From NCBI RefSeq assembly GCF_902498745.1, contig NZ_LR701479.1, positions 2,745,060 to 2,809,059 on the forward strand: a stretch of 64,000 nt of DNA, in the 5' to 3' direction. Shown here in pieces: positions 60,401 to 64,000 of this stretch. This DNA comes from Erythrobacter sp. EC-HK427 (GTDB lineage: Bacteria > Pseudomonadota > Alphaproteobacteria > Sphingomonadales > Sphingomonadaceae). Below the pieces are notes generated by a model. The model searched no databases and had not been told where the DNA came from. It saw only the letters and a program-made list of their open reading frames with translations. Each line of letters begins with the position of its first letter. Position 1 is the stretch's first letter. Made by a program: the position numbers and the translations under genes.

Positions 60401-63400
60401 GCTGCCGCCTTCGGAAACCTTGTAGTCAATCAGCCCGGTATTTTCGTCGAGCGTCGCGGTGAGCATTTCCTTCTGGAAATCGAACCCGGACAAAGCGGTG
60501 GCAAACTGGAACTGGCCGGGAGTTAGCAGCTCGACGCGATAGGTGCTGCCTTCACGCGAATTGACCTCGTCCAGCGTATCGAAATCGACTTCGAAATTGC
60601 GCAGGTTGAATTCGCGCGAATCCCCAGTCTTGAATTGCAGCTCAAGCGCGCGGTCGAGATTGCGCGCCCAGACATAGAAATCGCCGTCCTGATCGGTGAC
60701 GCGCACCGTGTAATCGACCACGATCCCGTCGGTGAAGCGCACGCCGATATGTTCGACATCGATATCCGCGTTCTCGTTGAAGCCGATCTGCTCGACGCGC
60801 CATTCCTGCGTTGGCGTTTTGGTGGATGCGAGCACATCGTCCAGCGTGGGCGCGGCGATAATTTGCCCCTGCGCATCGCGCACCGGATTGCCGCTTGCCA
60901 GCCGCCAGCTGCCATCGGGGTTTTCGATCCCGTAATCGGAAATAACGAAGCGGCCCTCGATCACTTCACCCAGATACGGTGCCTCGGTGCGGAACTGCGG
61001 CAGCTCTGCGCGGTCGGCAGGTGTCCAGCCCTGCTCGATCTGCCAATGCTGCCCGGCGGCAACCGCCATCGCGGTGACATCTTCCAGCGTGGGACGATCA
61101 ATGACCAGACCATCGCCGTCCAGCACCGGATTTCCGCTGGCGAGCACCCAATATCCGCCCGTCGCATCCTCGCGGTAAATGCCGCGATCGGCGAGTTCGA
61201 ACCCGCCAGCGCCATCGCTCTGCAACAACACAGGCATCAGTTCGGATGTGAGAACCTGCGTCTGCCCCCAATAGGACAGGATATCGCCCACCTGCAGCCG
61301 CAGGTCGAGCAGATCGGGATTGGTCATCCCGGCAGCTGTGTCCTGCACGATCTGGAACAGATTGATATCATTGGCCATCGCCACGCCGAGCGAGGTCAAC
61401 GAGCCATAGCCCTGGCTTTCGATTTGCGGGTCGCCCTGCCAGTCGGCCCGCCCTGCTTCGCCGGCATAAATCGTCAGGCTGTCGAAATACTCGAAGATCG
61501 CTTCGAAGATGTTGCGGGTGTCACCGTTGCCGAACTCGACTTTGCCAAAAGCCTGCAAATCGGTTCCCTGCGGCGTTTCGATATCGATATCCGTGCCGAC
61601 GACATCGATAGAGATGATGCCTAGCGCATCGAGCGAGAGCATTTCCCCTGCATCGACCACCATATCGCTGTTGCGATCACGCCAAACGGCGAGCTCGGCC
61701 CAGATGGCATCGGCAGCGGTGATCTTGCCATCTTCATTGCCGCCATTGGCGATGAGATCCCACATGGCGAGGTCGGCAAAGCCGCGCGTATCCACGCTGC
61801 CGAACATTTCGCCGATATTGTCGATCTGGCCGTTATTGTTGAGGTCGCGGACAAGAATACCGTCATCGCGGCCGATCCAGCCGGTGCGCTCGGCAAACTG
61901 GTCTCCGTCCCAGTCGAAGAAGCGGAAACCATCGTAAGAGGAGATCGATTCCAGCCCATCGCCGTCAAGATCGATAACCAGCGGATCGCCGCCATAAGCC
62001 CACGAGAGGTTCTTGCCGTGACGGACAGCCGCACTGGCGATCCAAAGCGCCTGATCGGCGAGGCTATATGCACTCAGTGCTCTGAAGATGGGCCCAATTA
62101 CAGGTGTCGCTTCGATGGTTTTCCCGGCAACGGCTCCAATGGCACCCATAATAACCGAAAATGCGCTCGGGAAGCTAAACAGCATTCCGAAATCGCCGGT
62201 TTCATTCAGGAGCGAATCCCGCAAGGAGTCGGCGCCAGCATTGAAACCGAAAAAGGTCGATACAAAGCCGCTGCCGAACGGACTGGTCGCAAAGCCGATC
62301 TCCATGTTGCGGACGCCCTGATAGCCGGTGAAATCGGCGTCACCGTCCCCGATCTGCAAAACGTCATTAACGATGACGCCGGTGGCAATCTGGAACAGGA
62401 TGTCCGTCATATTGGCGATGACGACATTGGCATTCGACGCAAAGCCGATTTCCGCACCATACAATTGCGGATCGTTCGGCGCGATATAGACCATGAAGGG
62501 CAGGAAGGTGTCGTAGAACACGCGCCCGAAGCCGAGGAATTCATTGGTCGTGAAGGCGGCAATCGCGAACCCGTCGGCCACCGCGCTCAATACGTCGAGA
62601 CTCCCGGTTTTGGCCCCCACCGCCCACGCGACAGAGGTAGCCCCAGCGTCACCGCCGGTCAGCGGGACGCCGTAGAAGCTCAAAATATCGTTGTTTTGCG
62701 GATCCCAGATGGTGGTGTTCGGTGAAAACCAGAAATGGTCGGCGTTATCGCCGGTGTCGGGCACGTCATCAATTGTGCCTCCACCTTCAACCTGATTGGT
62801 ATTGGAGTCCCCGTAAAGCCTTCCGCCAACCGACAGGTTAATGATCAGGTCGCGGCCCAATCCTCCGATCGTGTCGATCCGGTTGAGGCCACCTGCAACG
62901 ATGATGTCATCACCATCTCCGCCATCAATGGTGAAGTCGTTCTCCTCCACTCCGTTGAAGATGGAAATAAAGAAAACGTCGTCGCCGCCAAGGCCCTTGA
63001 TTTCGCCGCTACCGGAGAAGGCACTGCCTCCGATGTTGTTGAAGCTGTCGATAACAAAGCGGTCATCCAACTCGGTCAGCGTGACATTGTCGATGCCTTT
63101 GAAGCGGACGTTATCGCTTGGAAACGTCAGGTCTTCCAACAACAGCAAATTGTACAGTGCGATGGGCTGCGCCGCGAACAGGAAATTGGTCGCGTCATAC
63201 TGTGCCGACAGGAAGGTCGCCTGCTGCGCATAGCCGTTGCGGAAATAGACCCCCGCTTCGGTGAAAATCCCGTCACGCGTTTCGAAGGTGAGCAAGTCTC
63301 CGTCGCTGCCCGACCCGCTCGGATCGCCCAGATCGATCACCAGACTGTCGCGGAAGAAATCGAACACCTGATCCGCGCTCACGGTCACTTCGTCACGCTT

Positions 63401-64000
63401 GTCGGTGAGGATCACGTCCTCGATGCCGAACAGGATATCGTCGACCTCGTCACCAACCCCGTCGGTGCCGGTGATTTTGAGCTGCACTTTCAGCTTGTCG
63501 ACGCCTTCGATACCGGGCTCGTCTTCCGGAGCGATTACCAGGTGGAATTTGACGCCGTTGTCGCCTTCGGTGTCTGAATATTTGACGGTGTCGTCACCCT
63601 CGCCGCCGACCAAGCGGTTTTTGCCACCACCGCCGTCCAGCTCATCATCATCGTCGCCGCCGAACAGCAGATCGTCGCCATCGCCGCCGCGGATCGTATC
63701 CTTTCCGCTCGCACCGATGATCAGATCATCCCCATCGGTGCCGGTAATATCCTCGTCCCCGTCGCCGCCCAGGAAAACGTCCACTTCATCGCCCGTGGTG
63801 CCATAATCGCGCGTATCGAGGATGAATGTGGCATCGTCGGTGGTCGTTGCCATGTGGAAGCGGTTGAAGATTTCCTGATCGGGGTTCGCCCAACCCAGAT
63901 TGGCCACGTCATCGGCATCGGTCAGCCCGAGGAAGCGCGCGAGCTTTTGCAGCAGCCCGTCATCGCCTTCACCGAAGACGGCATTGCGGAAATTCTTCAG
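33464..64000 (-). CDS. Giant RTX/cadherin-like repeat protein, N-terminus beyond the window
   Basis: One uninterrupted frame of 10,178 codons plus stop. The codon at 63907 is GTG (Val) and 31 in-frame codons before it are open to the edge, so the start is outside. Order from the visible N-terminus: RTX nonapeptides, an uncharacterised region, an FrpC-like self-processing module, about 32 RTX/HCBP units, seven cadherin-like domains, RTX block two, about 17 cadherin-like and putative-Ig domains, RTX block three, and a repeat tail. Composition is very acidic, and I saw no cysteine. Such proteins are usually exported by type I secretion and fold on calcium outside the cell; the family includes LapA/BapA-like adhesins. 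No secretion ATPase, adaptor or TolC gene is in the window. Function as an adhesin is inferred from architecture. Confidence 0.93.
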   Translation of the reverse strand: MKNFRNAVFGEGDDGLLQKLARFLGLTDADDVANLGWANPDQEIFNRFHMATTTDDATFILDTRDYGTTGDEVDVFLGGDGDEDITGTDGDDLIIGASGKDTIRGGDGDDLLFGGDDDDELDGGGGKNRLVGGEGDDTVKYSDTEGDNGVKFHLVIAPEDEPGIEGVDKLKVQLKITGTDGVGDEVDDILFGIEDVILTDKRDEVTVSADQVFDFFRDSLVIDLGDPSGSGSDGDLLTFETRDGIFTEAGVYFRNGYAQQATFLSAQYDATNFLFAAQPIALYNLLLLEDLTFPSDNVRFKGIDNVTLTELDDRFVIDSFNNIGGSAFSGSGEIKGLGGDDVFFISIFNGVEENDFTIDGGDGDDIIVAGGLNRIDTIGGLGRDLIINLSVGGRLYGDSNTNQVEGGGTIDDVPDTGDNADHFWFSPNTTIWDPQNNDILSFYGVPLTGGDAGATSVAWAVGAKTGSLDVLSAVADGFAIAAFTTNEFLGFGRVFYDTFLPFMVYIAPNDPQLYGAEIGFASNANVVIANMTDILFQIATGVIVNDVLQIGDGDADFTGYQGVRNMEIGFATSPFGSGFVSTFFGFNAGADSLRDSLLNETGDFGMLFSFPSAFSVIMGAIGAVAGKTIEATPVIGPIFRALSAYSLADQALWIASAAVRHGKNLSWAYGGDPLVIDLDGDGLESISSYDGFRFFDWDGDQFAERTGWIGRDDGILVRDLNNNGQIDNIGEMFGSVDTRGFADLAMWDLIANGGNEDGKITAADAIWAELAVWRDRNSDMVVDAGEMLSLDALGIISIDVVGTDIDIETPQGTDLQAFGKVEFGNGDTRNIFEAIFEYFDSLTIYAGEAGRADWQGDPQIESQGYGSLTSLGVAMANDINLFQIVQDTAAGMTNPDLLDLRLQVGDILSYWGQTQVLTSELMPVLLQSDGAGGFELADRGIYREDATGGYWVLASGNPVLDGDGLVIDRPTLEDVTAMAVAAGQHWQIEQGWTPADRAELPQFRTEAPYLGEVIEGRFVISDYGIENPDGSWRLASGNPVRDAQGQIIAAPTLDDVLASTKTPTQEWRVEQIGFNENADIDVEHIGVRFTDGIVVDYTVRVTDQDGDFYVWARNLDRALELQFKTGDSREFNLRNFEVDFDTLDEVNSREGSTYRVELLTPGQFQFATALSGFDFQKEMLTATLDENTGLIDYKVSEGGSYTLSATEYVSVIDEMIQLVSASVAQYVLTAMRMGVRIAMQGGLKDFFAGIEYNFEDDRYRPTTERELAPMFEAIFAGAPASNADDAVYDYLINWQDILATFYPDYETGERQYFFDPGVAVDESFVFQMILAAFETTPIDLDIYAVANALGVTEERIVEQDALSTETVGPAGVNFFILGEGDQRVVGGFTKDQTAFDPTAEDTDVYFVSLTPGNDTIYDSDLGGEDQLRFAHLTPDDIKAVRDGEDMILFYNNGANWIRLEDQFLGERNQILGNGQQLQSGVDAIVFADGTVWDRYRMSFAVVDFERAALDEADPLIGSGSDDIMFGGLGNDFLSGGAGGDTYIYRIGDGHDVIDDLGNFSFGPVKAGLDFLMFRGDITEDRLKLIRDGESEDLIIKILDENGNETEDSVTLVGQFGGVRLNLGLFSELLGADDGLDFIAPNLIEKIIFEKGATLDFETIAQRVIDNAKTEFDDAIYGLLNDNSLDGGAGDDFLTGKEGYDTYIYGRNYGQDVIWDNDFSAAIFAPPKDDYLVFQDDLRWTDFDFLRVGREDTLRLQVKGTTDQVILTDYLEYVFLIGYTNLIEFITYGDGTEWSWLDLLEHYVAIAKTHGDDLIYGFELVSDRMDGGLGNDRLEGLSGNDVYVLGANYGTDTAFDEGGDDRIEFLAFASTDVEFSRTALDLIITVTATGEQIILENQYVRAGVQQYAIETFVFSDRTLDFRDFNPEDIDLVGTNGDETITGSNFAETFDSRAGNDTMIGGDGGDIYMFDVGYGNDTITDVRERAHWLDRRGVIVPKDDIVKFGDDITIDNVVFTKDGNDLVISVQGHADTLRIRNQFLNIDNGIERFEFVGGDFLTIADVEELLQIAGGNRGDNIITGVIDAENTLDGRQGNDLLIGGNRADDYAFTADYDFDTVQERPDQAGVIDRIIFGASVTRDTLIITRNGNDLLIDLGNGSDVLTILGAFSGTSVEEFNFADGTVLTFDDIIDLMLAGTAGDDNLVGLDIRNDTFLSSAGSDAMIGGLGNDTYHFGIGDGDDLIDDRGGVDTIVFGTAVTPENVTFLNVAGDLLIRIDGTGDRLVVKGGYRTTPAESFQFADGTVLDIEQVRTIIRSELSNAGQDLLDTRDFEEGVALEPGTGYDRVIMGQDRIILLRAGDGLDIVEMGSGVSQAQVIFADVFASGVRVRQSAIDTNDLIMFFANGDQLLIRGAAGTGALPTFQFGDGTVWSQADLVQASIASQVSTSDDNVRGSDLADNIAGGRGDDLLRGAGGNDSYFFTAGDGNDVIEDTSGTDRLVITGYRAPDLLVELLAEGSTDLRITFVDADDSIIILNNSVETIEFGDGSVITKAELLARATRVTTDGDDLVIGDTGASVIDGGPGDDLILDGEGADSYLFALGDGHDRIGLRASADGLGTITFAAGILPGDVTAQRDIDGNIVLLVGSNGDRITILLDSAIDPESPVGTLAFADGTTLALDVLAAGILPSDGDDTIKVPTPQVNSSGGSGQNLFGAGGDDRLEGGRGDDVFDGGTGNDTLLGFDGADTYFFARGDGQDTIIDIDTDSGADIDTLRFEAGIAPAELVFLETGPADLVVGIAGTQDRVRIVDFFVTGSLDRGVEQFVFADGTVWDMAAILGAIAAGTTGDDAIDFGTSVDVGATFASTAGDDVLAGGRGDTVYNFGTTSGRDTIIEGNWSGSVDRLEIAAGIAPTDLVVTRQGNDMILRLIGSDAQLRIVDQLASGSPRMDSVLFDGGSSWSAAFLATQVVSEEAAQALLDPSGSEANPFADPIFTGGGTPTPTPTPTPSGPADLGAERVTGTTGTSDIYRLFVPVIDDAAGIPLITDFEAGDLGDVLDIRIGTGLSGQLIALADGADTIIYFAANDPVGLPGARAIVKLQGVAPAALTALNLNGDPFTVPGAVTIAGMTGADTLTGDWDNETITGNNGNDILNGGPGNDLLNGQSDADTYIFGRGFGQDIIEDNAGWRGEAVDIVQMEPGVLPGDVRVTLSGSSTLILTIVDTGDTLTLRNTLNGSSDLIEEVHFADGTVWTSAQMQQMAIANLFTSNFGDNDFDGTSAGETIDGGPGNDDIDANNGDDVVIGGVGDDSLSGGNGGDRYEFSAGFGVDLLGDQGWSGTADTVYFDATLNRADLRVRIEGSDIILSFAGSSDRLTIDDTITADYQRIEFYEFADGTILSHADIMALGQLPTDGDDSLQGGFDAETLAGGGGNDFLQANGGNDRLIGGTGNDELRGGDGDDVYVFEAGFGRDVIWDIGTGTDAIEFGEGITSGDLVFELSGTDDLVIRIAGTEDAITVRDQRLGASYQIETIRLFDGTVIDLPALVSTLGSATAGDDLLYGTLTTDTLSGLAGNDRIFGREGNDILIGGADNDFLRGDAGDDTYFFAPGFGQDEISDASSTNTLGDTIEFGAGITQADLIIERLPDDTLVIRINGTEDRILLRNQDSTSYHIENILFSDGSTLNRLGYLSLIDNSGDDILIGGFQVDFLDGGPGDDIIDSVGTDGNIIIGGAGNDFLEGNNEIDIYRFAPGFGQDIISDNGWSNAGNADRIEFDAAFRSTDLVVYLAANGTDLILSIAGTNDEIRVLNWRTSVSWQIEQVVFNESGLILTPANLLAMAIPEPTGVTLSGGAGASNVLSGSDGDDTITGLATASEIDGLEGNDTLIGQDGDDILTGGTGNDDLQGGAGNDIYRFGAGFGQDVITDDVGAITVEFDVTILATDLQVEIDGTDFIIEFAGSDDRLRIINGAETGAELGVPVALHFSDGTIVEKAALIAQATPFNADGLEITAPTNSGFVLTGTLGPNELYGDDFDNELYGLRGEDYLYGYEGNDILSGGPGFDYLYGYGGLDTILFNLGDGLDYFDEAYDFGDGSASEYIIHMGAGIAPGDIVFEWKQDGSYPNYLFIKVADNDALLTRFFATVDPVTGEITPDAVPSFTRITFEDGHAPIEWADALAAITQTFSTEITGAEVTSGETLTGTEGDDRITAITGNNTLIGGAGIDYLIGGDGFDIIIGGAGSDELEDYDGGAEFHFSAGFGTDWLYSSRGGTAINAIVFDATITPADVLVEKDGYDYVTLTVTTTGDTIVIWNMADEFSNTDGVDEVRFSDGTVWTAADILNAATFYDYSDIYPDYTYEGGAGDDVITVPDGGNNTLLGNAGNDIITGGWDADTITGGTGDDLLVGNDNDDTYRFSIGFGQDVIDDSGWAIAGNIIEFDATILPADVRIEYDPAVSSDIVIRVIGTGDRITYLNGADFEALGFIRFADGTEWTQAEIIARSVLPYSETVSGPASDDVLTGTVNDDILRGEQGNDELIGLAGDDTLDGGSGNDIINAGPGTDTVIDQRGDETYLFAAGDGRLTITDSDGTDAIVFAAGIAPADVTVRQSADGLSIVLRIGSDGDRITIINAFAQTAYAIEEVRFDDGTVWSAGDLVIAALAGTAKSETLIGTGNADTINAAGGDDLVDGGAGDDDISGGSGSDTLRGGAGADTLRGGTGADLLQGGDGIDIYVFNPGDGQDIIVDSTFTNNILQFGAGIATGDIGVRRSGTDLIITTGVAGDRITIQGAIRSDAFLRDQGVIGEVRFDDGTAWTMADLFALVSQTPTSGDDVIFGTDAAETIDGLAGNDRIDVRGGGDTVYGGAGNDIIEDRTFGSDGNTMFGGDGDDEIYGGNGADIISGDKGDDVLNGYGGDDVYRIALGDGDDEIADTTGANIIEFGPGIDPANLTVYTDANNDLVIRIGGGTAEQRVTITSWFNGLPGPIAEIRFEDGTVWTDADLLMMATTGTPGDDYLWGSTDSTVSDNLDGGDGNDRIDGDNGDDILSGGAGDDFVDGEDGNDDLSGGTGNDRLEGYRGDDTYRFNPGDGRDTIYDTAGIDRILIGPGLSVSDISSVSYANFGNDFVILFGDGQDGIRIERGAGTSSTYWIEEIVFDDGTTLTRNDLIDISRSGTPGDDVFTGTAADEVFGGKAGKDSITAGGGTDELTGGVDADYLSGGTGGDIYHYAKGDGRDLIDDKGDAGAAPPDTLRISGYAAGEVRFSRTGVGGADITIRFANSDDVIVLRGGFDAAGTGAIEQIVIVDDGVTLTHADVLAALVQDAPLTGDFLVGDDGDNTLTGTDEGDFLFGGSGVDTLDGGLGDDIFGDVSNDDAVDTYTGGAGQDTFRYLPAAPTAAAIATDIITDFTPGDGGDIIRLASNNPNPFDAAALKVVQAGDDAIVLLSDPSGFDRAILRLQNVDASLLTPFNFGGQPFGLDNAINISDTDDGNALSGSSLDDSILGNGGADTISGLGGNDRLAGGSGGDIIDGGAGSDQISGGQGNDALIGGLGDDVLGGGSGDDDLLGGGDGITLSGNDVFKGGAGDDRLRGGIQNDTYHFGANDDRDTLIDPDGLDAIIFDASVDPADIEVLQSGRDLELRVIGGTTRITLVNALEADPRGVIEAISFTDGTTWDFSTLLLASQSATDGDDDLRVVMAQTLLGDNLIINGSFEEWDAAGQRFADSSVYADTIPGWIEASGRELQLADTGVEGVVADEGVRWLDMEGTAGNADISQTVSGLTAGDAFKLSFALANRANQDGDGPIEVYWNGALIFTSDERTTVMRDIELVVTAQDGDNTIRFVSTGVVRTGSDGPSLDDVRLQAILPQPAGTDFTLTGGNGNDTLTGGFTADTLIGGAGDDLLRGGAGDDVYVIAGAGSGQDRIEDSQGLNDILIGAGQAPANVRIIRGEETLSLRFDDFASRVDLVVGASATSAFRIVFDDGTIWDGAMLESMARTATAGDDLIWGTDDQAETVDGLAGDDRIITRGGDDDLAGGAGADLLEGGLGDDTYRFNLGDGHDRISDEGGTADMLVFGAGIAPANVTVEQSGDGSALILKVGGTDDRVRIENALTTGRIETVRFDDGTEWSVADMLAMLPTVLDDRIFGDANANVIEAGLGDDRAFGGGGDDTYIFTRGDGRDLINDQAQSTGDRLEINGYSADELRFVRLGSASENVAIRFTTTDDEIIIVDLLDPANRGIETIVLDDGTSFNLAAITQKILEIQSSDRSETIVGTNGSEIIEASKGDDLIDGLGGNDRFIYRAGDGDDRIDAFGTGNKVLELADYNPDDIDFAIRGGPGNNDFVITFLATGDRIVLTDALGSLNSGGNTVTIRFADGTIWTRTDMRARALQDIDTALDENIEGFDGNDLFELQAGDDFVFGKTGSDTYRYEIGDGHDTIEDSGTSTSETDTIYLLGINSGDVALARLFRGSDSVQMSFVGDADNSLTFIDALADDGRGIESYVFADGVVWDREIIRTLLANNTPVATEDGYYTVITGDVLTISIATLLGNDFDADEDPLTLVSVDGGANGTASLDGLGNVLFTPTNGFTGPTTITYRIGDGNNAFAEAEVNINVRPIAQALDDTGFSVVEDQFLTIAANRLLSNDIDGDRMIIGQVLGAVGGTVSLASDGTISFTPTANYNGPARFNYVANTPEGGRAEATVFITVTPANDAPVARTDSGYRTLEGQSFEIAPASLLANDTDIDGDSLTLVSVASSANLQVSIGANGNVLVRPVDPYFWGNAFFDYTIQDPSGEQSTARANVYVEPVNQAPDTVDDRFDETQAGEPIREDNPIVINADQLFANDSDIDGDALTIAGVRNSVGGTARLLDNQTVLFTPRANFNGDASFEYLASDGQGGFTWAKATVVYQAVNDNPVARNDSYRDDDFAFLLRGPEDVPIEIPIIELLKNDFDIEGFAVTFENAGQAVEGDIVVTATSIIFTPDENFWGEASFAYTITDPEGLVAGGVVTLYFDNVSDAPPEAVADEVYVFEDIPTTIPISALLGNDVDVDRDPLVFLGWRPLNGLGDLFKFGGKAGGPLNGRLEYDVNGDLLFTPDQDATFSSGFVYGVTDNIEGSSEGFVDIIIVPSNDDPTVVQDTGFVTPFDIPLAINVADLLFNDFDIEQADTDGDGKIDADLDDPDRPRPEFVAVNAILDPVALAQGQRVQVGTFEIVSFRGEQFMVARFDPGFTGEVVIEYIIRDVEGLLDVGFARANVAEVYTGELTGTPFIDYLEGNDLDETIWGYRRDDLILGKGGNDIIYADDGDDDIDAGDGDDWIDGGDGGDEIDGGAGFDTVSFEGSNIGVRADLESRVGQGGFAQGDVYTRVEALSGTRFADTLGGDGNANTLTGLGGNDLLEGRGGVDLLIGGLGDDTLDGGTGGDDLQGGDGSDTATYFFSDGAVIISLIDGTASGGWAEGDVLTSIENLIGSIFADQLTGDEGNNVLNGGRGDDILIGLDGDDILIGERGADQLIGGAGVDTADYSISATGIVIDMVDGTASSGDAEGDTFSSIEIVIGSNHDDEIRGDANDNIIRGNLGADVIDGREGFDAADYSGADNGVVVDLKAGTGSAGEALGDTLFGIEMLIGSDWIDTFVGSDNADTFEGMFGDDLLMGGLGGDTYLFGYDSSEDTITELGGAGDIDRIVLDADVETRHVSLIRFGDDLFIELERDDGFLIDSVTVTNHFLGMANGIEEIVFADGTVWDVDFIAANLRPGRFNAQNDIVRFAVEDEPIVIDPADLIENDADDLTGIFFVGVSSPIDGSVFVDENGMIVFQGSQDHNGDAFFNYTVEDEFGRQSSARVEVNISPVNDAPVAVDDPLQYGVEDELLRIRIENLLANDYDVDGDAEQEGLRIVSILPLTNLAGEPIDPYSDKKTHDLEGTHVGAKLDGQYIEFKPRPDYFGFAGFRYVLEDSSGAQSTADVEIYFAPVNDAPRIGRHLKKVRLEQTTEISITDLMRHVYDVEDDAVTFVGLVGGADENPTSNGTLTFDPDTGLIDYTPARLGASVIEFEVIDARGLSSVLQYQIEVRPLNDPPKAKDDYGYRTLEDTILLIDPADLLLNDTDENGDLLTFEGVYRFAENGKIRVNEDGMIEFVPRDNFNGSASFEYTISDAFGATDTATVHITILPDNAGPIIRDDVVAGIEDLTLYVIPGETFGNDLDQDGDVIFYSFTEILGDLGTRFLAPDFTVEALSDNNTALPDWLTFDEATLTFIGVVPDGATGSADVAVFVRDPSNGGTYPFRFSFDLGDATTIADLAAGISVEADVMDGFTIREPFAKSFEFSAETVDDAVTATATLADGSELPAWLTFDAATLTFTGTPPAEVTNAFDVTITFSVDNEGVPVTLEETLSIDPATVAAGITYNSDIALFEMGAGEWSVSRASSRPLPDWLTFNFDTFSFELSGFEPDADAPVARVHVTWVPDIDQQVDEDTWLSTNRGFTLEFVIDPAVGIDPAINALLANIDFFAAQGLFAIDMGDAANVESTRESRAPLNNWLTFDAEDMSYTGIPASEYVGAVPIRIDFDGNGSTLPTMSIITEVVVDPTFDIVENDALRIRDDGERIDLTLPEDYNGPLVIRYGAEDEKGGVSTDDAFIIFNVRPDGETPDPRGDRVDLFEDGDVTFAVTDLLANDRDDDGDALRVVALGVPSNGAVVLNLAEVTLEGSDAVALVPAGATWSATLADGSALPAWMSLDATTGTLTALVPLNVLATYGIVFTASNGSETAQGSATQEFDGNLATVTYTPDNAFSGLDSLVYTVTDDAEGTANGVVTLNVQPLFDPPVAVTDNIAGVEDTPLVIDPAVLLGNDFDYDGDPISFLGVRNATGGTVSFDGTNILFTPTPNTNGIATFEYLITDSTHGDSVGLVRVNVASTNQAPVATLDHFETVEDTPFEFTIADLLGNDFDPDGDTFTFVSLSKDGAQGRIQELPDGRYQFVPEENVFGVQTFRYTISDGRATRNGVIEFDVAPVNDGPIANTDGTFFVDQDTEIVINFADLIANDRDVEGHSFSIVEVFDGDNGTVRREGDTAVFIGREGYFGDAQFHYRVTDEFGATSVGVVELIVLPEFELPIAVSDAGFEVLEDSFIDIDPEFLMANDFIPEETIPTFLGLVGPGVQLLDNGLYRVTPQADFFGTLTLTYAITNESGFAVPTTVTIEVLPAPDNPVATDDTFTLTEDQPLTIFVTQVLANDFDVDRQAVVISRLLGSQGVTVEDNGIGQLVITPNANFNGNAWFDYELVDSTGRTDTARVNLTIAAVNDTPAIGVIPVFAGTEDTPFTFILPRSLATDADGDALVVELRSPDGEPLPDWISYDALTGRITGTPPLNFNGDVVLEFAGFDGEVETIKQVTLGFAAVNDAPVLDNAIADAAADGTSVVNIVLPDGTFSDVESDTLTLTATLANGDALPDWLSFDGTRFTGTVPNVDDALSITVTASDGELSISDTFDLVTNFIVLNDPPQVDIPLADLTPVEGEHVSIALPAGMFSDPDGDDLVIRVERAGGRPLPSFMSFDGTTISAAPAPNFDGVIELYVIASDGDLEVAEVFTIDWQSEEDAPIVAVPVASVEVYEDVPLTFAVPAATFRDYDRDQLTLRAEMADGSPLPATLNFDGRTFTGTFAPDFNGNIDVRVFASDGKAETSTIVTFTVLPTNDAPTAVDDTLFGQASGFVVQAANILLNDSDMDGDAVALLSVGNASVGTVSIDADGNVRVDDLGTFAGEMTFDYTITDGVLTDTARVRVTVQSVDAPDAINDELTARGSRFVILAADLLANDTDVNDDVLTVTAVGSTSHGEIALDDDGNIVINYLGEWSGTLTFDYTVSDGTYIDVAWAQVTVGSAFADYVQGSALGDTMLGELDSENALFGAAGDDVISGGYRADAIAGGLGADKLRGFGGDDQFWGGAGDDRIGGNWGTDTAYYYGRYADFRITVLANGSIEVRDLDPEHAGDEGTDLLFHMEYIVFGDGTTVDIATLIVPPSSAVIQPSSAALFASAAAAQTGLEFYNEVPGFALGAAGPAFSVGTQDLPFARMRAGEVLEMQELAPVHWRSAGVIETQDLPLQAVFVDVVLGTQDLPLDRVPADSAVWTQDLPLEALAAALVQPSATGENGLQEADPALLSAEADLAAFMAEVERHGLTMWEDPRGPRPYEVLPDYEDVNALLPPWLDPYLIG
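33674..33913 (-). repeat. Five tandem 16-residue repeats (TQDLPL type) in the C-terminal tail
   Basis: Five units with an exact 48-nt period. They start [40 protein letters not shown] and [10 protein letters not shown], each followed by a variable half. Four keep TQDLP; one is diverged. About 69 residues, ending WLDPYLIG, follow. The unit is unlike RTX or cadherin repeats. Confidence 0.9.
34060..34450 (-). repeat. C-terminal RTX block
   Basis: Units such as [20 protein letters not shown] and [20 protein letters not shown], followed by a closing [20 protein letters not shown] and [20 protein letters not shown]. This is the usual pre-tail block of type I-secreted RTX proteins. Confidence 0.85.
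34450..40800 (-). repeat. About 17 cadherin-like and putative-Ig domains
   Basis: Mostly Tandem-95 cadherin-like units, for example [20 protein letters not shown]. Near 38,400-39,400 and 35,200-36,100 they are mixed with putative-Ig (He_PIG-like) units marked by LPDWLTFD and TFTGTPP. Mixing of the two types inside one run differs from the uniform seven-domain block upstream. Confidence 0.8.
40800..42305 (-). repeat. Second RTX block, a different unit type
   Basis: Starts with a dense run ([20 protein letters not shown], then [10 protein letters not shown]) and continues as four units of the pattern GVxVDLxxGTAxxGxAxGDxxxxIExLIGSxxxD. It ends with one HCBP-type unit closing [18 protein letters not shown]. 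The unit differs from the main array. Confidence 0.85.
42305..44510 (-). repeat. Seven cadherin-like (Tandem-95 type) domains
   Basis: Units of about 100 residues with an xEDxPLxIxxxxLLxNDxDxDGD pattern, a mid F-TP-x-x-NFxG motif and a closing [11 protein letters not shown] linker. These are extracellular Ig-like domains common in bacterial surface and adhesion proteins, where the Asp residues at the joints bind calcium. Confidence 0.85.
46450..46958 (-). other. Embedded DUF642/CBM-like carbohydrate-binding domain
   Basis: A single domain of about 165 residues beginning [15 protein letters not shown], with [40 protein letters not shown] and [13 protein letters not shown]. These are hallmarks of DUF642 and related galactose-binding-like beta sandwiches. 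It interrupts the RTX array once. Ligand unknown. Confidence 0.75.
47630..47930 (-). other. Second serralysin-tail-like module inside the array
   Basis: [20 protein letters not shown] and [20 protein letters not shown] align with the module at 54640-55040 in order and spacing (ITDF...GD.GD, then AI..LQ.V...LT..N). Two such modules suggest that once-separate RTX proteins, or one duplicated block, were joined. Confidence 0.68.
54640..55040 (-). other. TP-repeat linker and first serralysin-tail-like module inside the array
   Basis: A linker of five Thr-Pro pairs, [16 protein letters not shown], coded near 54990-55035, follows a unit ending [11 protein letters not shown]. After it comes a non-RTX module with [20 protein letters not shown] and [20 protein letters not shown], resembling the C-terminal portion of serralysin-type proteins. 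RTX units resume after it. Confidence 0.7.
61500..61987 (-). other. Predicted self-processing (clip-and-link) module, FrpC SPM type
   Basis: The module begins [16 protein letters not shown], with the Asp-Pro pair at 61982-61987 (residues 641-642 counted from codon 63907). It then has [59 protein letters not shown] and [20 protein letters not shown]. These match the order and calcium-loop motifs of the Neisseria FrpC module, which cleaves its Asp-Pro bond on calcium and can link the new Asp end to a lysine. Activity here is predicted only. Confidence 0.78.
63580..63790 (-). repeat. N-proximal RTX nonapeptide block
   Basis: Consecutive GGxGxDxxx units such as [20 protein letters not shown] and [12 protein letters not shown], which form calcium-binding parallel beta-rolls. 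Short compared with the main array and separated from it by about 1,370 residues. Confidence 0.88.

Noticed and set aside
63905-63907. Start codon of the giant gene at 63907
   Set aside because: It is a GTG read as internal valine; 31 in-frame codons upstream to the window edge are open and coding-like.
33464-64000. CRISPR array or DNA satellite in the repetitive region
   Set aside because: Repeats are protein-level and diverged in DNA, with no fixed-length identical repeats and spacers.

Overview
The window most resembles a chromosomal segment from an alphaproteobacterium of the Sphingomonadales (Erythrobacter/Altererythrobacter-like). The basis is a GC-rich coding style, the pairing of a RamB/ScfR-type regulator with a subfamily-3 isocitrate lyase and malate synthase G, an NDUFS4-like complex I accessory protein, a DUF6456 protein, and two kinds of short palindromic repeat common in these genomes. 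The placement rests on gene content only.

Left part (1-33,373) is ordinary housekeeping DNA. It starts with a phosphatidylserine decarboxylase cut by the window edge. Next comes a glyoxylate-shunt locus: a divergent regulator, then aceA, a 51-residue ORF and glcB, with a perfect 10-bp inverted repeat in the divergent promoter. Then follow tRNA-Tyr, rlmB, hupB and lon; a secreted protein and an Xre/RES toxin-antitoxin pair; ybaB, dnaX and the 4.5S RNA; a lipoprotein, an NDUFS4-like gene and hrpB; a trans-prenyl diphosphate synthase and chorismate mutase. After these lie a Tyr/Arg/Pro-rich lipoprotein, a PhoP/PhoQ-like two-component pair with a PepSY-type neighbour, an ABC-F ATPase, an acidic Pro-rich protein, a TM2 protein, a DUF6456 protein, an Xre regulator, a GT4 glycosyltransferase, the yajC-secD-secF cluster and tRNA-Pro(GGG).

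Right part (33,464-64,000, 48% of the window) is one uninterrupted minus-strand reading frame. It is still open at the window edge, so its true N-terminus is outside; 10,178 residues are visible. It encodes a giant acidic RTX/cadherin-like surface or secreted protein. In order from the visible N-terminal side it has: a short RTX block; an FrpC-like self-processing module with an Asp-Pro bond; about 32 RTX plus HCBP-related units spread over 15 kb, with a DUF642-like lectin domain and two serralysin-tail-like modules embedded; seven cadherin-like domains; a second RTX block; about 17 cadherin-like and putative-Ig domains; a last RTX block; and a C-terminal tail with five exact-period 16-residue repeats beginning TQDLPL. 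No type I secretion genes are in the window, so its export route is inferred.

The most unusual elements are the giant protein with its predicted clip-and-link module and its TQDLPL tail. Others worth attention are the RamB-like operator, the small palindromic element inserted in frame in hrpB with a second copy at that gene's 5' end, and a duplicated tRNA-Tyr 3' end that resembles an attachment-site remnant.
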